The position numbers were made by a program, and so were the translations under genes. 64,000 nucleotides of DNA from the NCBI GenBank assembly GCA_030848705.1, contig JAUIZM010000017.1, forward strand, positions 1,488,001-1,552,000, written 5' to 3'. Under the pieces are notes generated by a model. The model was not told the origin of the DNA. It was given only the letters and a program-made list of their open reading frames with translations, and ran no database searches. The stretch's first letter is position 1; every line of letters starts with the position of its first letter. Below are positions 10,005 to 20,705 of the stretch, piece after piece. The DNA is from Heracleum sosnowskyi (lineage: Eukaryota > Streptophyta > Magnoliopsida > Apiales > Apiaceae).

Positions 10005-10666
10005 CATTATCAATTCTTCTATGTCTTCAATTCAATGCTGCTGATTAGTCCTTTGTCGTTCTGGTTGCTTCAAATAAATCACTGGAACCCTGTGGTACTG
10101 ACTCTAAATCACTCACATACTTCTATAGTCTTGAAAGTCTTGTTTCTTTTATTGTCATTGAGGCTTGAACATTTTCATGAACTTCTTTCTGTGACCTGTT
10201 TACGGACTTCAAGAATACATACCATATTTTGATTTTTTGAGTTTACCTTTTCTTCTTTGATTCTGGATTCCTGTGCTTCTGTTAATATTATTGCCTATCT
10301 TGTCCTTTGTTGAGTTGTAGTTATCTCTGTTTCATCTTATGTTACATTATGCTTTACAAAAATCTTATCCGTAGATAGTGTAGTTATAATCGTAACCGTT
10401 AAAGTCACTATCCTCTCCGTAGTTACATGCCTACTGTGTATGTGTGGAATTGTAGTAAATTCGTGACTTGAACGGTTATTTTCCTGCCCAATCGGATAAG
10501 TTCTTTCAATTATTCTGATTTTCTTAGTGAATTATTTTGGGGGAGTATAAATTGATTTTTACTCTCAATTAATCATTTTCTATCAATTTCCAAAATTCAC
10601 CAAGGCAAAAGCTCATCTTCTCTCTCAAAGAAAAAATCTCTCTCTGTAATTCCAAGCTCTACATCA
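10005..10666 (+). other. E4 leader upstream of the extra ORF
   Basis: No coding potential seen. It contains ATCCGTAGA near 10366, TCCGTAG near 10412 and TCGGATAAG near 10492 (E4 family words). A GGGGGAG tract at about 10539-10545 runs directly into a TATAAAT box at 10546-10552. The leader then becomes TC-rich with CTCTCTC runs up to the ATG at 10667. The TATA-to-ATG distance is about 115 bases. Confidence 0.5.
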
Positions 10667-12417
10667 ATGGCACCAACCAACAAGGCTATATCTCTCACTG
10701 GTTTCACATATGAGAAGAACAACTTCACTGTTTTGGTGGACTTCGATGAGAAGAACGCATCATATCACTCTATGACGAGGTGATTGAAGCCATCTGAGAA
10801 TCAGTTGTGTTCGATTCTGTCAATGCTACTATCACCTTCGTTCTTCAATGTAAGGAATATGTGATAAATAGTGATGTCATTACTGCTTGCTTGAATTTGC
10901 CTGAAAATAATAGGTTTAGAAAAGCATAGTGATACTGATATTGTTAACATGCTAAATTCGATTAACTATGCTTTGCCTACGGGTAATTTAAGTAAGATTT
11001 AGAGAAGAGACATGGTCAAGGAATTGAGCTTTTTCTTTGATGCCATTCTTAAGGTTTTCTCTGGTAAAATTAGCAATTATGATGCAGTTACATTATTTAT
11101 GCTAGATATTGCCTATATGCTTCTAACTGATAGCTATTATTATCTAGGATCCCTAATTCTATTTGAACTAGGTGCTAAGCTAGGAAATAAAGCATCTAGA
11201 AGTAAGAATGTATACTATGTTAGATTTATCATGTTGCTAGCTAACCATGTAGAGAGTAACCTGGTGATCCAATTCCCTGCAAACTCCAAAGATTGTTGGG
11301 TTCAAAATAAGAGAGTCCTTGAGGACTTGAATAGGCTGAACCATAACAAGGAGGTTCAATTGGTTTATCCACCAATTTTCAATGCAGATCAGGAGGCACA
11401 GGAAAGTCGGGTATTTTCCTCAACTGTACCTTTCTCCATTGTTATTTCTTTGATTTCCAATGCCACTATGGCGGCTGGTAATGTCCAATAGCCTCCTACC
11501 CAAGTGGCCACCTCTAAAATTCCAAAGTCCAAATCCAGAAAGCCAACCTCAGGTGTCTCTCAAAAGGCACCTGTTGTAAAACTACCAAAACCCTTGAGGG
11601 GAGTGTGAAGGTGGTAGTAAGTGGTGAGGGAAGGAGTGAACGTCAAAGAAACCCCAAGAACAAGGAGGGTGAGATTAATATGTCCTAGCCAAGCCACCAT
11701 GTATCTTCTCAAAAAGATACAGTGGTTGAAAAGGAAGTTATCACATCCCTAGTGGCATCCTCCCAAAAGGATGTTGATATTGAAAATAGTCCCCCATCCA
11801 GGGACATAACACAAGAGGGATAGGGACACTAGAAGCCCTACAGATACAACCAAGGCCTATGAAAGGAGAAAGAGGTTTAAAACATTTGGGGTTGCACAGG
11901 GATCACACAGTGCAAATGGCACCATCACAAATTCAGTTTGACGTGGCTCCAGTAAATGTGGAGTCACATACCCATTCTCTACTCATTCAAATTGACACCA
12001 AAATCCCAAGCTCACCTAATCTCTCTTTGGATGTGGACATGATTCACACATCCATTCCTGATTCTCCATCTTTAACCTTCTTAGAGAAGCCCCACTCTGA
12101 AATTGGTGGTCATCATCTTCTTGATGATTTGTTGGACCACCAATCTATCATTTCTAAGACTTTGGCTCCATCTGTGGCTCTTAATTTAAAATCAATCTCC
12201 ACAAATTCAGCCATAGTCTCAAATTCAAAAGCTACTTCTTTTTCTTCATCTACGGATATCTCTCATCCGTTGATGGGTGTTTGTCTGTCTACGGATATGC
12301 TTCGAATCAGCTATCCGTTGACATATACTTCTACTATCTCTACGGATACTCCTTCCACACTTGCACTTCAAACTTCAAATATTACAACTTCCAGTGTGGA
12401 TGAGTTAGTAGTAGTTC
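10667..12417 (+). pseudogene. E4 extra ORF, N-terminal half (decayed)
   Basis: ATG 10667 opens a protein related to the N-terminal domain of the E1 and E3 extra ORFs (YEKNNFTVLVDF start). In-frame stops and shifts occur by about 10780-10880. The homologous domain is again open at 11012-11491 (ELSFFFDAILKVFSGK, comparable to E1 EWNFFFDTISRCF and E3 EWSMIFDAMVKVF). A low-complexity Ser/Thr-rich part (11859-12417) carries three CTACGGATA and two ATCCGTTGA words. The gene is then split by E2 at 12417 and resumes at 23617. Confidence 0.75.
12413..12417. repeat. Target site duplication of E2, left copy
   Basis: AGTTC here and AGTTC at 23612-23616 directly flank the two LTRs of E2, a perfect 5-bp duplication typical of copia integration. 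Confidence 0.95.
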
Positions 12418-12964
12418 TGTTAGGCCGAATACACAATATAATCAAGTATGTATGAGAATAACAATAATTAAGAACACTGTTTATGAATCAATAAACTATA
12501 GTTATATTAACAGCTTCTCCTTTATGATGTTAATGAATCACAAAGAGCTTCTAGGTTACAAGAATAATATATCAATATTCGCGTGTCCCTTCTAGGGATA
12601 ACCTATCTGTGTTTATATAGTACACAGCTACATACAATCCTTATCTAATTGATATTCCTACAAGTTAGCTATACAAAACTTATCAATTAAGGATTGCTTC
12701 TTATCTTCTATTCCGTTTCCTTAGCTGTATCAATATATTCTGCTTCTTTCCATCTTCAGAATATATTGCTTCTAGAATCTTCAATTCAGCACCGACAGCT
12801 AATTCAACTATCACCCTGTCAGACTTTAAATAAACTCTGACCGGCTTCAATTAAACTCTTCACCCTGTCAGAGTTTAACTAAACTCCGACTGGCTTCTGA
12901 TAAACTCTTGTCAGTACCTGTTGCTTAAACACTGATAAACAAACATTAGCAATTATATCTAACA
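12418..12964 (-). repeat. E2 3' LTR (547 bp)
   Basis: Bounded by TGTTAG (left on the plus strand) and ...CTAACA. The minus-strand TATA is CTATATAAAC at 12611-12620. Two near-perfect inverted pairs, TCAGACTTTA-N2-TAAACTCTGA (12819-12840) and TCAGAGTTTA-N2-TAAACTCCGA (12868-12889), are the palindromic form of the E2 family word. There is no C-loop terminal hairpin in this family. Confidence 0.95.
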
Positions 12965-12978
12965 ATCTCCCCCAACTT
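12965..12978 (-). promoter_or_regulatory. E2 3' polypurine tract
   Basis: On the minus strand AAGTTGGGGGAGAT abuts the TGTTAG start of the 3' LTR. Confidence 0.85.
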
Positions 12979-13127
12979 GTTCATAATAAAATGTACAAGT
13001 TAAACATATAATTGATGATGTCAAAACCATTTAACAAATGCAGTGTTTAACATATAACAGAGTTTGATTTAAAACAGAGTTTAAATTTGACTTAGAATAG
13101 AAAATATTAAAAACTTACAGTCAGACT

Positions 13128-15596
13128 TTACTTGACTTCTTCAATATCAGGTACAGTCCTGAGATAATCAATCAGCAGTCTTCTCTCAGCATTCTCAAGT
13201 TCAGCTATCATAATCTCTTTCAGCTCCTTATACTCTGGATCTCCTTCACCAGTTTGATATATGGCAGCCCTCAGAGAATAGATACTGTTCTTCTTCATGT
13301 CATTTCCTAACCGAATGTACTGAGCTTTATCTGACTCTAAGTTGAATTCTAAGACTTTTATTCCAAGTGCAGTTGTAAATCTAGCACTGTTTTTCTTCAT
13401 CTTCACCAACTTTCCAGCATGATTTCTATACTTTGGAATATAAGCATTTGAGACTTCTCCTCCTCCAAGCATCACTTTTGATCTCAGCATCTTTTCTCTT
13501 AAGATTTGAGCAACATTATGGGTGTGTCTGTTCTTAACTTTCAACAGATAAAGTACATATTCAAGTTCTTCCCATGATTTAAGATTTACATCAGATTCTC
13601 CAACTCTATAAACACTTCCATCACTCATGAAATATAACAGAAACTGCTTCTTCAAGACTCTGTGAAAAATCAACTGAACAGATTCTAACTTATCAAGATT
13701 TTCTTGTGTATCTCTAATACCAGATCCTGCCAGTGAAATATTGTCTTGAGATCTGTTATTTATTCTCTTCTCCCTATGTGAACCTAAACCAGACTTATCA
13801 TAAGATTCTTTTCCAAGTACAGTCCTGGTTTGAGAAAAATCCACAGGTTGAAGTGTCAGAGTTTCAGAGAGTACAGGTCTTAAGAAACCTTTGAGTTGAG
13901 GAGCTAGCTGAGTTTGCACAGCTTGAGCCTTGTCAGAGGCTGGCTTAACTTCAATAGTATCATCAACTTGAGCAGCATCAGAGGTTGATTTTGCTAATCT
14001 TGTTTCAACTTGAGCAATGTCAGAGGTTGAATTATCTTTCTTCTTCAGGTTAGGCTCTTCAATCATTTTGCCTTTACCCTTATCAGAGTTTCTAATCATA
14101 GGTCTCCTTGTATATTGTATACTCTGTTGTGTATTCTCTTTGATAAAAATACCAACTTCTTTCTTCCTAGGAGCCTTGATTTCCTGTTTCTTGTAGATTC
14201 CAGCTTCAAGATTTTTCTTGTGTTCTTCAGCAAGCATCTGTTCTTCAGCCTGGATATCTTCAATAGTAACTTCCTTTCCATGCTCTTTAATAAAGATCCT
14301 AGCAGCAATCTCTTCATCAGTAGATGGGTTAGCTGAAACAACTAAACTTTTGTTGAGTTTTGAAGTAGATTGACCACCAGAAGTAGATTGACCACCAGAG
14401 TTTATTACACGTCTTTGCCTTTGAGCAGAAATCCTTCTTTCATTTCCTCTGCTTCCCCCATCAGTAGAATCATCCTTCCGTCTCAGAGTTTGAGTATCTT
14501 TGCATTTGTCTTTAGATATACTCTCCCCCTTTTTGACATCATCAGAAAGTAGTACTGATGTCAGCAATTCAAGCGCAGTAGAAATGGAAGTCAGTTGAGC
14601 AGACATAGCATTCTGGTTGTCCTCAACTGTCCCAAGCCTCTTCTTGATTTCTTCAGAATCCCTGGCTTGCTGCTTGAACATGGCATAGTAAGAAGTTCTG
14701 TCAGCCTTTAAAGTAAGATCCCTCAGACTTACTTCATTCCTCAATTTTGTAAGCATTTGTTGATTCTCATCAAATCTATTATTGAGAGATTTGACTTGAA
14801 TAACAGTTGCCTGTAAGCTTGTAAGGACATCAGGATTTGTAATCTTCTTAACAGAATCAGATAGAAAATCTGCAGCCCGTTGTGCTGGAAAGACACAATC
14901 TGCATTAGCCCATGCATTGTAGTACATATTCTGAAAATGCTCAGAAGCAGCCCTTTGAACTTCCCTCTCTTCAGTAGAATTTGCTTGAAGATCAGAAACT
15001 TCCACTTGAATATCAGAGTTTGAATGAGCAGGACTAGCTTCAGCATTGTCATCCTCTCTGTGAATATCTTCAAGCACATTTTCAGCAGTGATTTCATCAA
15101 TTAACTGTGCAGTGGCATCAGGTACTTGATCTGCTACAGTTTGAGGAACATCAGAGTTTGCTGGAGCAGTAACCTCTGCTTCTCTCTGAACAATCTCAAC
15201 AACTGATTGTTGCAAAGTTTCAAGGAAAACAATATCCTCATGATCATTATCTGTTGCATCAGCATGTACAGCAACAGCTTCTGGAACTGGATCAACTCTA
15301 ATCTGATCAACTTCCTCACCTTTCTCAAAATCAAGAGAAATGATTTCTGTGTGAGAAGCAATAGGTTCTACTAATTCAGTAGTAGCTTGATCAGCTTCCA
15401 GTACAGTATCTTCATGATCAATAATCCTGCTGTCAGAGTATGCAGCAGCTTCCTCAACTACATCATCAGCTTTTGATGTAGGAGCTTCTGTTTCAAAATC
15501 CATCATAATAGGTTCAGGATTTGCAGCATCTTCAGCAGTTAGAATATCCTCCTCAACAACAATTGCAGGAGTACTTGAAGGTACAGTTGTAATCAC
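13128..15596 (-). CDS. E2 extra ORF ('env-like'), N-terminally truncated, about 822 aa
   Basis: The frame opens after a TGA near 15650 with no ATG until residue 31-32 (about 15506), so the 15596 start (GTG) is only nominal. It lacks the N-terminal domain of the E1, E3 and E4 extra ORFs. It begins with an acidic Ala/Glu/Asp-rich stretch, then a coiled coil (about residues 235-350), the conserved DVKKGE (about 355), Arg- and Lys-rich segments, and the C-terminal domain with LYFMSDGSV shared with E1. It contains no membrane segment. Several AAACTCTGA words are embedded, read as NSD in most places but as TLT or TLR in others. A missing upstream exon or loss of the N-terminus are both possible. 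Confidence 0.75.
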   Translation of the reverse strand: MITTVPSSTPAIVVEEDILTAEDAANPEPIMMDFETEAPTSKADDVVEEAAAYSDSRIIDHEDTVLEADQATTELVEPIASHTEIISLDFEKGEEVDQIRVDPVPEAVAVHADATDNDHEDIVFLETLQQSVVEIVQREAEVTAPANSDVPQTVADQVPDATAQLIDEITAENVLEDIHREDDNAEASPAHSNSDIQVEVSDLQANSTEEREVQRAASEHFQNMYYNAWANADCVFPAQRAADFLSDSVKKITNPDVLTSLQATVIQVKSLNNRFDENQQMLTKLRNEVSLRDLTLKADRTSYYAMFKQQARDSEEIKKRLGTVEDNQNAMSAQLTSISTALELLTSVLLSDDVKKGESISKDKCKDTQTLRRKDDSTDGGSRGNERRISAQRQRRVINSGGQSTSGGQSTSKLNKSLVVSANPSTDEEIAARIFIKEHGKEVTIEDIQAEEQMLAEEHKKNLEAGIYKKQEIKAPRKKEVGIFIKENTQQSIQYTRRPMIRNSDKGKGKMIEEPNLKKKDNSTSDIAQVETRLAKSTSDAAQVDDTIEVKPASDKAQAVQTQLAPQLKGFLRPVLSETLTLQPVDFSQTRTVLGKESYDKSGLGSHREKRINNRSQDNISLAGSGIRDTQENLDKLESVQLIFHRVLKKQFLLYFMSDGSVYRVGESDVNLKSWEELEYVLYLLKVKNRHTHNVAQILREKMLRSKVMLGGGEVSNAYIPKYRNHAGKLVKMKKNSARFTTALGIKVLEFNLESDKAQYIRLGNDMKKNSIYSLRAAIYQTGEGDPEYKELKEIMIAELENAERRLLIDYLRTVPDIEEVK
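14521..14534 (-). promoter_or_regulatory. E2 internal polypurine tract
   Basis: The minus strand reads CAAAAAGGGGGAGAG within the codons for KKGE, at the same protein position as in E1. Confidence 0.4.
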
Positions 15597-15613
15597 AATC
15601 TCCTCATTCTCTG

Positions 15614-15961
15614 ATGAACTGGCAGCAACAAGAAAACTATATCATCGATGAGTTTTTTGTTCTGTCTTTTCTGAATGATGAAGGTCTTATAGCAGATGAT
15701 GAAATAGCAGAAGGACCAATCTCTAATCCTTATGTGCACATCATCCGTCCCGGTCCATATGATGTGCCCATTCTGGCAGACGATCATACTATGGAGATTT
15801 GTATGATACTCTTCCAGCAGAGCTTCCTGATGGGTACTGAGGAGACAATCTTCTTGGAATCCTGCAAGCTGCAAAGCAGAAAGAGAATCCAGGAAGATGA
15901 TGATGATGATTCATCTTCAGGATGTTGTCAAGCAATCCCAGATGGTATAATGATCAGTTAA
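15614..15961 (+). other. Antisense 115-aa ORF inside E2 (unrecognised)
   Basis: ATG 15614 to TAA 15961 on the plus strand, opposite to E2's own genes. It lies exactly where the N-terminal domain of the extra ORF would be expected. The product is acidic, with a run of five Asp followed by three Ser near residues 94-101. Its codon use looks coding-like, unlike the broken minus frames opposite. It may be a captured or inverted segment that replaced the missing domain. I do not recognise it and it could also be chance. Confidence 0.3.
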
Positions 15962-17360
15962 ACAACTGGGTAGCGATCATCAGAAGTAGTAGAGCACAAT
16001 AACTTCGGGCTCTAGCTCTTCTGCTTCAGATGTAGCATTCAGATACTTGTCCTGGTTAAATAGATCTTCTCTTTTGTAACCATAGTGATTAGTATGTACC
16101 AGAAAGTTTAGCTAAACATGAGTATGAAATGGTCTGAATGTAAATTTGAATCAATTAATGAAAAAAAATTTGTTTCTTTACATATCAGTATTATCAATTT
16201 TGCATAGTAATTGTAAAGTGAAAGAAATGATATCACTTTAAACAATAAACTAACATACTCAGCAGCATTACGAATCACTATCAGGACTTATCAAACACAC
16301 TCTTTCTTTTCTCCGTTCAATCATACTTTTTCCGAAAAACAAATGGCTAATCTCAAAATTATAACATGTCTGAAACAAATAGATTATTTTAACCATCAGA
16401 GATTAAAACAAAGTAACCTCGGCGTATTTCACACAATACATCAGTGTTTACCATTTGTCCTTCTTTGTCAATAAACTCTTTTCTCAATCTGTACAGTTGT
16501 GAAAATATGTGTGTGTATTAGCAGAGTTTACCGAAATCAGTATTTAGATCATCTCAAAGTGCATAAAATCCACAAACTAAAGGAGTAAAAACTGGTTGCC
16601 GAAACTCTCATGTATAACATAGACACTGATTTTTCTATCTAAACTCTGTATTACTGATATCCTTTCATTTGGATATGTCTTTTATTTTTCACCCCCTTTA
16701 TTATTATTATTATTATTTTTTTTTATTATTATTTTTATTTTTCCAGTAATCAGTGGTTGGCACTAGTCACCAAAAATCAAAGATTTTAGCCCTTATTTCA
16801 TACAATAAGTTCCTGGATCTTCCTAGGCACAACATGATCTCAAAGGAATTTGTGCTCTGTTTGGCATCTTTTGATGTGAGGGTGAATTATTTGCATTAAA
16901 TAATCAGAGTTTAGACTTTTCATCAGTAATTATAATTAACTTATGAGAGAAGATGCAAACAGCTAATACAGACTCAGTGTATAGGATCAATAAACTAAGA
17001 GATGCTATAAATATTGAGACAATATCATGCTGTGTTAGCTTACTGCACATATTTGAGATCAGAATCTATCAACTCTTAAGGATTCACAATTACTTACTGA
17101 GAATTATGCTTCATACAAATTTCTTCATTGGTCCAAATGTTTCAGACAAAATTACAATCAGAGTATAACATTAAACTGTAACTATCAGAGTATGACCAAC
17201 AGAGTTTACCATCAGAGCTTACTTTTAGTGTATGACAGACACTTCACAGAGTTTATCATCAGAGTTTAACATGCTGGTTCACATAACAGTTAACATTTGC
17301 AAGGAATCATGAGCATTTAAACAATCAAACATGGATAGATTTTGAGTCTAACCCATATCT
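15962..17360 (-). other. E2 long leader between pol and extra ORF
   Basis: About 1.4 kb without convincing genes. Family words are dense near its pol-side end (CAGAGTTTA at about 17195, 17238 and 17250, relatives at 17160 and 17206) and recur near 16530, 16640 and 16905. A (TTA)n/T-rich tract lies at 16700-16742. Confidence 0.6.
16700..16742. repeat. (TTA)n / T-rich low-complexity tract
   Basis: Six TTA units, a T run, then further TTA and TTTTA units within the E2 leader. Confidence 0.8.
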
Positions 17361-20300
17361 CTAGTCTGAACCAGAGATCATTCCAAGTTCATTTACCAAT
17401 CTTGTAAACGTAGCTTCACTCAAAGGTTTGGTGAAGATATCTGCAAGTTGTTGGTCTGTAGACACAAAATGAAGCTCAATGTTCCCTTCTTCCACATGTT
17501 CTCTGATAAAATGATATCTTATGCTGATGTGCTTGGTCATGGAGTGCTGTACTGGATTACCTGTCATAGCAATAGCACTTTGGTTATCACAGAAAATAGG
17601 TATTTTAGAGTACCTTAACCCATAATCCAGCAGTTGATTCTTCATCCATAAAATCTGTGCACAACAGCTACCAGCTGCTATATACTCTGCTTCAGCAGTG
17701 GATGTGGAGATTGACTTCTGTTTCTTGCTGTACCAAGAAACTAATCTGTCACCTAGAAATTGACAGCTTCCACTTGTACTTTTTCTGTCTATCTTACAGC
17801 CTGCAAAATCTGCATCAGAGTAACCAATTAACTTAAACTCTGATTCTCTAGGATACCACAAACCCAGGGTTATGGTTCCTTTGAGATATTTGAAGATCCT
17901 TTTCACAGCTGTTAGATGAGGCTCTCTGGGATCTGCTTGAAATCTTGCACAAAGACATGTTGCATACATGATATCAGGTCTACTTGCAGTAAGATACAGT
18001 AGAGACCCTATCATTCCTCTGTAGTTAGTCATATCTACTGAGGCTCTTGTGTCTTTGTCAAGCTTCGTTGCTGTAGCCATGGGAGTTGTAGCAGATGAAC
18101 TATCAAGCATACCAAATTTCTTTAGAAGATTTCTGGTATACTTTGCTTGATTGATAAAAATCCCATCATCTGTTTGCTTGACCTGTAAGCCTAGAAAATA
18201 ACTAAGCTCTCCCATCATGCTCATTTGATACCTGGATTGCATAAGCTTTGCAAACTTCTTACAAAGTTTGTCATTAGTAGATCCAAAAATAATATCATCT
18301 ACATAAATTTGAACTAAAAGCAAATCATCACCAAAATTGAAATAAAACAGGGTTTTATCAATTGTACCTCTTGTGAACCCACTTTCTAAAAGAAATTGAG
18401 CAAGAGTTTCATACCATGCTCTTGGTGCTTGCTTTAGTCCATATAATGCCTTGTCAAGCCTGTAGACATAATCTGGATGCTTGGAATCTACAAATCCTGG
18501 TGGTTGTTCAACAAACACTTCTTCTTCAAGCTTCCCATTGAGAAAAGCACTTTTTACATCCATCTGAAAAACTTTAAACTTCTTGTGTGCAGCATAGGCC
18601 AGAAAAATTCTTATGGCCTCCAATCTTGCAACTGGAGCAAAGGTTTCATCATAGTCAATTCCTTCCTGTTGTGAATAACCTTTAGCCACAAGTCTAGCCT
18701 TGTTTCTTGTAATCACACCTTCACTGTCAGTCTTGTTTCTGAAAACCCACTTTGTACCTATAATTGATCTATTCTTTGGTCTAGGTACAAGTGTCCAGAC
18801 TTCATTTCTTTCAAATTCATTTAACTCTTCTTGCATTGCTGTAATCCAATTAGCATCTTGAAGAGCTTCCTCCACTTTCTTTGGTTCTGTTTGAGACAAG
18901 AAAGCATGATATAGACACTCATTGTTTGTTGCACTTCTAGTTCTCACACTAGCATCAGGATCTCCAATTATGAGATCAGGTGTGTGTGCCTGTGTCCACT
19001 TTCTGGCTGTTGGTAAGTGGTTTCTTGAATCATTATTGAATCCTCCCCCTTGATCCATGCTCTCCTGATTCATATGTTGACTTTCTGCAGCATCTGAGGC
19101 TCCCCCTGAATTTGATGGCTCAGAGTTTGAACTGTCAGAGTTTGAATCAGTTTCCTCAACTGACTCACTTGTTGTGTCTTGTTGAGCTTCTTCACGCTCC
19201 CCCTCAACTGGTTCTCTATTTTGTTCAATTTGAGAATTTCCAGTTTCTCCAGTATTTACCAGTAGAGGTTCAGAGTATGCTTCGTCAGAGTTTGTCAACC
19301 CTGCTTCATCAGAGTTTATATCATCAGAGAATAGATCTTCATTTTCAAAACGTAGTTGATCATATCCATCCTTGTCTTCAAGTCCAATTATTTTCTTGTC
19401 ATCAAACGACACATGTATGGATTCCATGATCACCTTTGTTCTCAGATTGTAAACTCTGAATGCTTTTGTTGACAATGGATAGCCAACAAAGATTCCTTCA
19501 TCAGCTTTTAACTCGAACTTGGTCAACTGTTCAGGATGAGTCTTCAACACAAAGCATTTGCATCCAAATATGTGAAAATATTTCAAATTTGGCTTCTTGT
19601 TTTTCACCATCTCATATGGTGTTTTTCCATGCTTGTTGATCAGAGTTGCATTTTGAGTAAAACAAGCAGTTTGAACAGCTTCTGCCCAGAAATAAGTTGG
19701 CAATTTTGCTTCATCAAGCATAGTTCTGGCAGCTTCAATTAAGGTTCTGTTCTTTCTTTCAACTACACCATTTTGCTGTGGAGTTCCAGGTGCAGAAAAT
19801 TCTTGTTTGACTCCTCTTTCCTTGCAGAAAGCTTCCAAGATTGAGTTTCTGAATTCAGTTCCATTATCACTCCTTATAATTTTGACTTTGTGCTGTGATC
19901 CTTTGTCCAGTAGATTTACATGATCCATCAACGTTTGAGCAGTTTCATCCTTCTTTGACAAGAAATACACCCATGTATATCTAGTATATTCATCAACAAT
20001 TACTAGAGCATATTTCTTTCTGCCCATGGACATCACATTCACTGGTCCAAAGAGATCAACATGTAGAAGATGATAAGGTTCCACTACTGAAGATTCAGAT
20101 TTGCTCTTGAAAGATGACTTCCTTTGCTTGGCCTTTTGACAAGAATCACATAGACCATCTAGATTGAGTATTGATTTTGGAAGTCCTCTTACAAGATCCT
20201 TTCTAATAAGCTCATTTATGTTGTTCAAATTGAGATGAGAGAGCTTCTTGTGCCAATTCCAACTCTCTTCATTTGACATTCTTGCAGTCAGACACACTGT

Positions 20301-20675
20301 TTTTCCATCAGAGTTTGTTACCAAACTTGCTTCATAAATATTGTTGCGCCTGTGTCCAACTAGAACAACTTTCCCAGTAGATTTACTGATAACTTCACAG
20401 TATTCACTATGAAAATCTACATGGTTTCCTCTGTCACAGATTTGACTCACAGATAACAGATTATGCTTGAGTCCTGAGACTAGAGCTACTTTTGTGATGA
20501 TGACACTACCAAGATTAATATTGCCATATCCCAGAGTGTGTCCTATGTTGCCATCTCCATAGGAAACTTTTGGGCCAGCCTTCTCCTCAAAGTCTGATAG
20601 CAGGGCTTTATTTCCAGTCATATGTCCTGAGCATCCACTGTCTAAGATAAGTGTGCTCTCTATTATGCCCTGCAA
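17361..20675 (-). CDS. E2 pol polyprotein (protease, integrase, RT, RNase H), about 1104 aa
   Basis: Full-length copia pol. It starts at the TTGCAGGG acceptor-like site with no ATG nearby. Domains in order are the aspartic protease motif DSGCSGHMTG (residues about 12-21), a pre-integrase zinc region (HKKLSHLN, CDSCQ), integrase with D, D (RSDNGTEF) and E (NGVVERKN), a hypervariable acidic linker carrying several NSD-coding family words, reverse transcriptase with YVDD, and RNase H ending near DIFTKPL. No internal stop occurs. Its frame is +1 relative to gag, and a TGA (20676-20678) lies directly before the first codon, so simple readthrough or a single frameshift cannot join it to gag. Confidence 0.95.
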   Translation of the reverse strand: MQGIIESTLILDSGCSGHMTGNKALLSDFEEKAGPKVSYGDGNIGHTLGYGNINLGSVIITKVALVSGLKHNLLSVSQICDRGNHVDFHSEYCEVISKSTGKVVLVGHRRNNIYEASLVTNSDGKTVCLTARMSNEESWNWHKKLSHLNLNNINELIRKDLVRGLPKSILNLDGLCDSCQKAKQRKSSFKSKSESSVVEPYHLLHVDLFGPVNVMSMGRKKYALVIVDEYTRYTWVYFLSKKDETAQTLMDHVNLLDKGSQHKVKIIRSDNGTEFRNSILEAFCKERGVKQEFSAPGTPQQNGVVERKNRTLIEAARTMLDEAKLPTYFWAEAVQTACFTQNATLINKHGKTPYEMVKNKKPNLKYFHIFGCKCFVLKTHPEQLTKFELKADEGIFVGYPLSTKAFRVYNLRTKVIMESIHVSFDDKKIIGLEDKDGYDQLRFENEDLFSDDINSDEAGLTNSDEAYSEPLLVNTGETGNSQIEQNREPVEGEREEAQQDTTSESVEETDSNSDSSNSEPSNSGGASDAAESQHMNQESMDQGGGFNNDSRNHLPTARKWTQAHTPDLIIGDPDASVRTRSATNNECLYHAFLSQTEPKKVEEALQDANWITAMQEELNEFERNEVWTLVPRPKNRSIIGTKWVFRNKTDSEGVITRNKARLVAKGYSQQEGIDYDETFAPVARLEAIRIFLAYAAHKKFKVFQMDVKSAFLNGKLEEEVFVEQPPGFVDSKHPDYVYRLDKALYGLKQAPRAWYETLAQFLLESGFTRGTIDKTLFYFNFGDDLLLVQIYVDDIIFGSTNDKLCKKFAKLMQSRYQMSMMGELSYFLGLQVKQTDDGIFINQAKYTRNLLKKFGMLDSSSATTPMATATKLDKDTRASVDMTNYRGMIGSLLYLTASRPDIMYATCLCARFQADPREPHLTAVKRIFKYLKGTITLGLWYPRESEFKLIGYSDADFAGCKIDRKSTSGSCQFLGDRLVSWYSKKQKSISTSTAEAEYIAAGSCCAQILWMKNQLLDYGLRYSKIPIFCDNQSAIAMTGNPVQHSMTKHISIRYHFIREHVEEGNIELHFVSTDQQLADIFTKPLSEATFTRLVNELGMISGSD

Positions 20676-20705
20676 TCACAAACAAACACTAAGTGTTAGT
20701 TTTGA
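20670..20705 (-). promoter_or_regulatory. E2 gag-pol junction: candidate splice acceptor
   Basis: On the minus strand a CTAAC branch-like element overlaps the gag C-terminus, followed by TTTGTTTG and GATTGCAG|GG. The exon would begin in phase 0 with GGC, in the pol frame. E3 has TTTTGCAG|GG at the same place. I could not identify the donor with confidence. Confidence 0.4.

Larger units (their letters stand above)
10005..12417 (+). mobile_element. E4: older Sirevirus element, left part
   Basis: Holds the E4 leader and the N-terminal half of its extra ORF. The right half resumes at 23612 beyond E2. The left border is the E5 insertion; gag, pol and the 5' LTR of E4 are outside the window or removed. 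Words CTACGGATA, ATCCGTAG and ATCCGTTGA recur here and in the E4 LTR, tying the two parts together. Confidence 0.8.

Noticed and set aside
12418..12964. C-loop terminal hairpin in E2
   Set aside because: The E2 LTR end has no C run and only a 4-bp chance stem; E2 is the exception.
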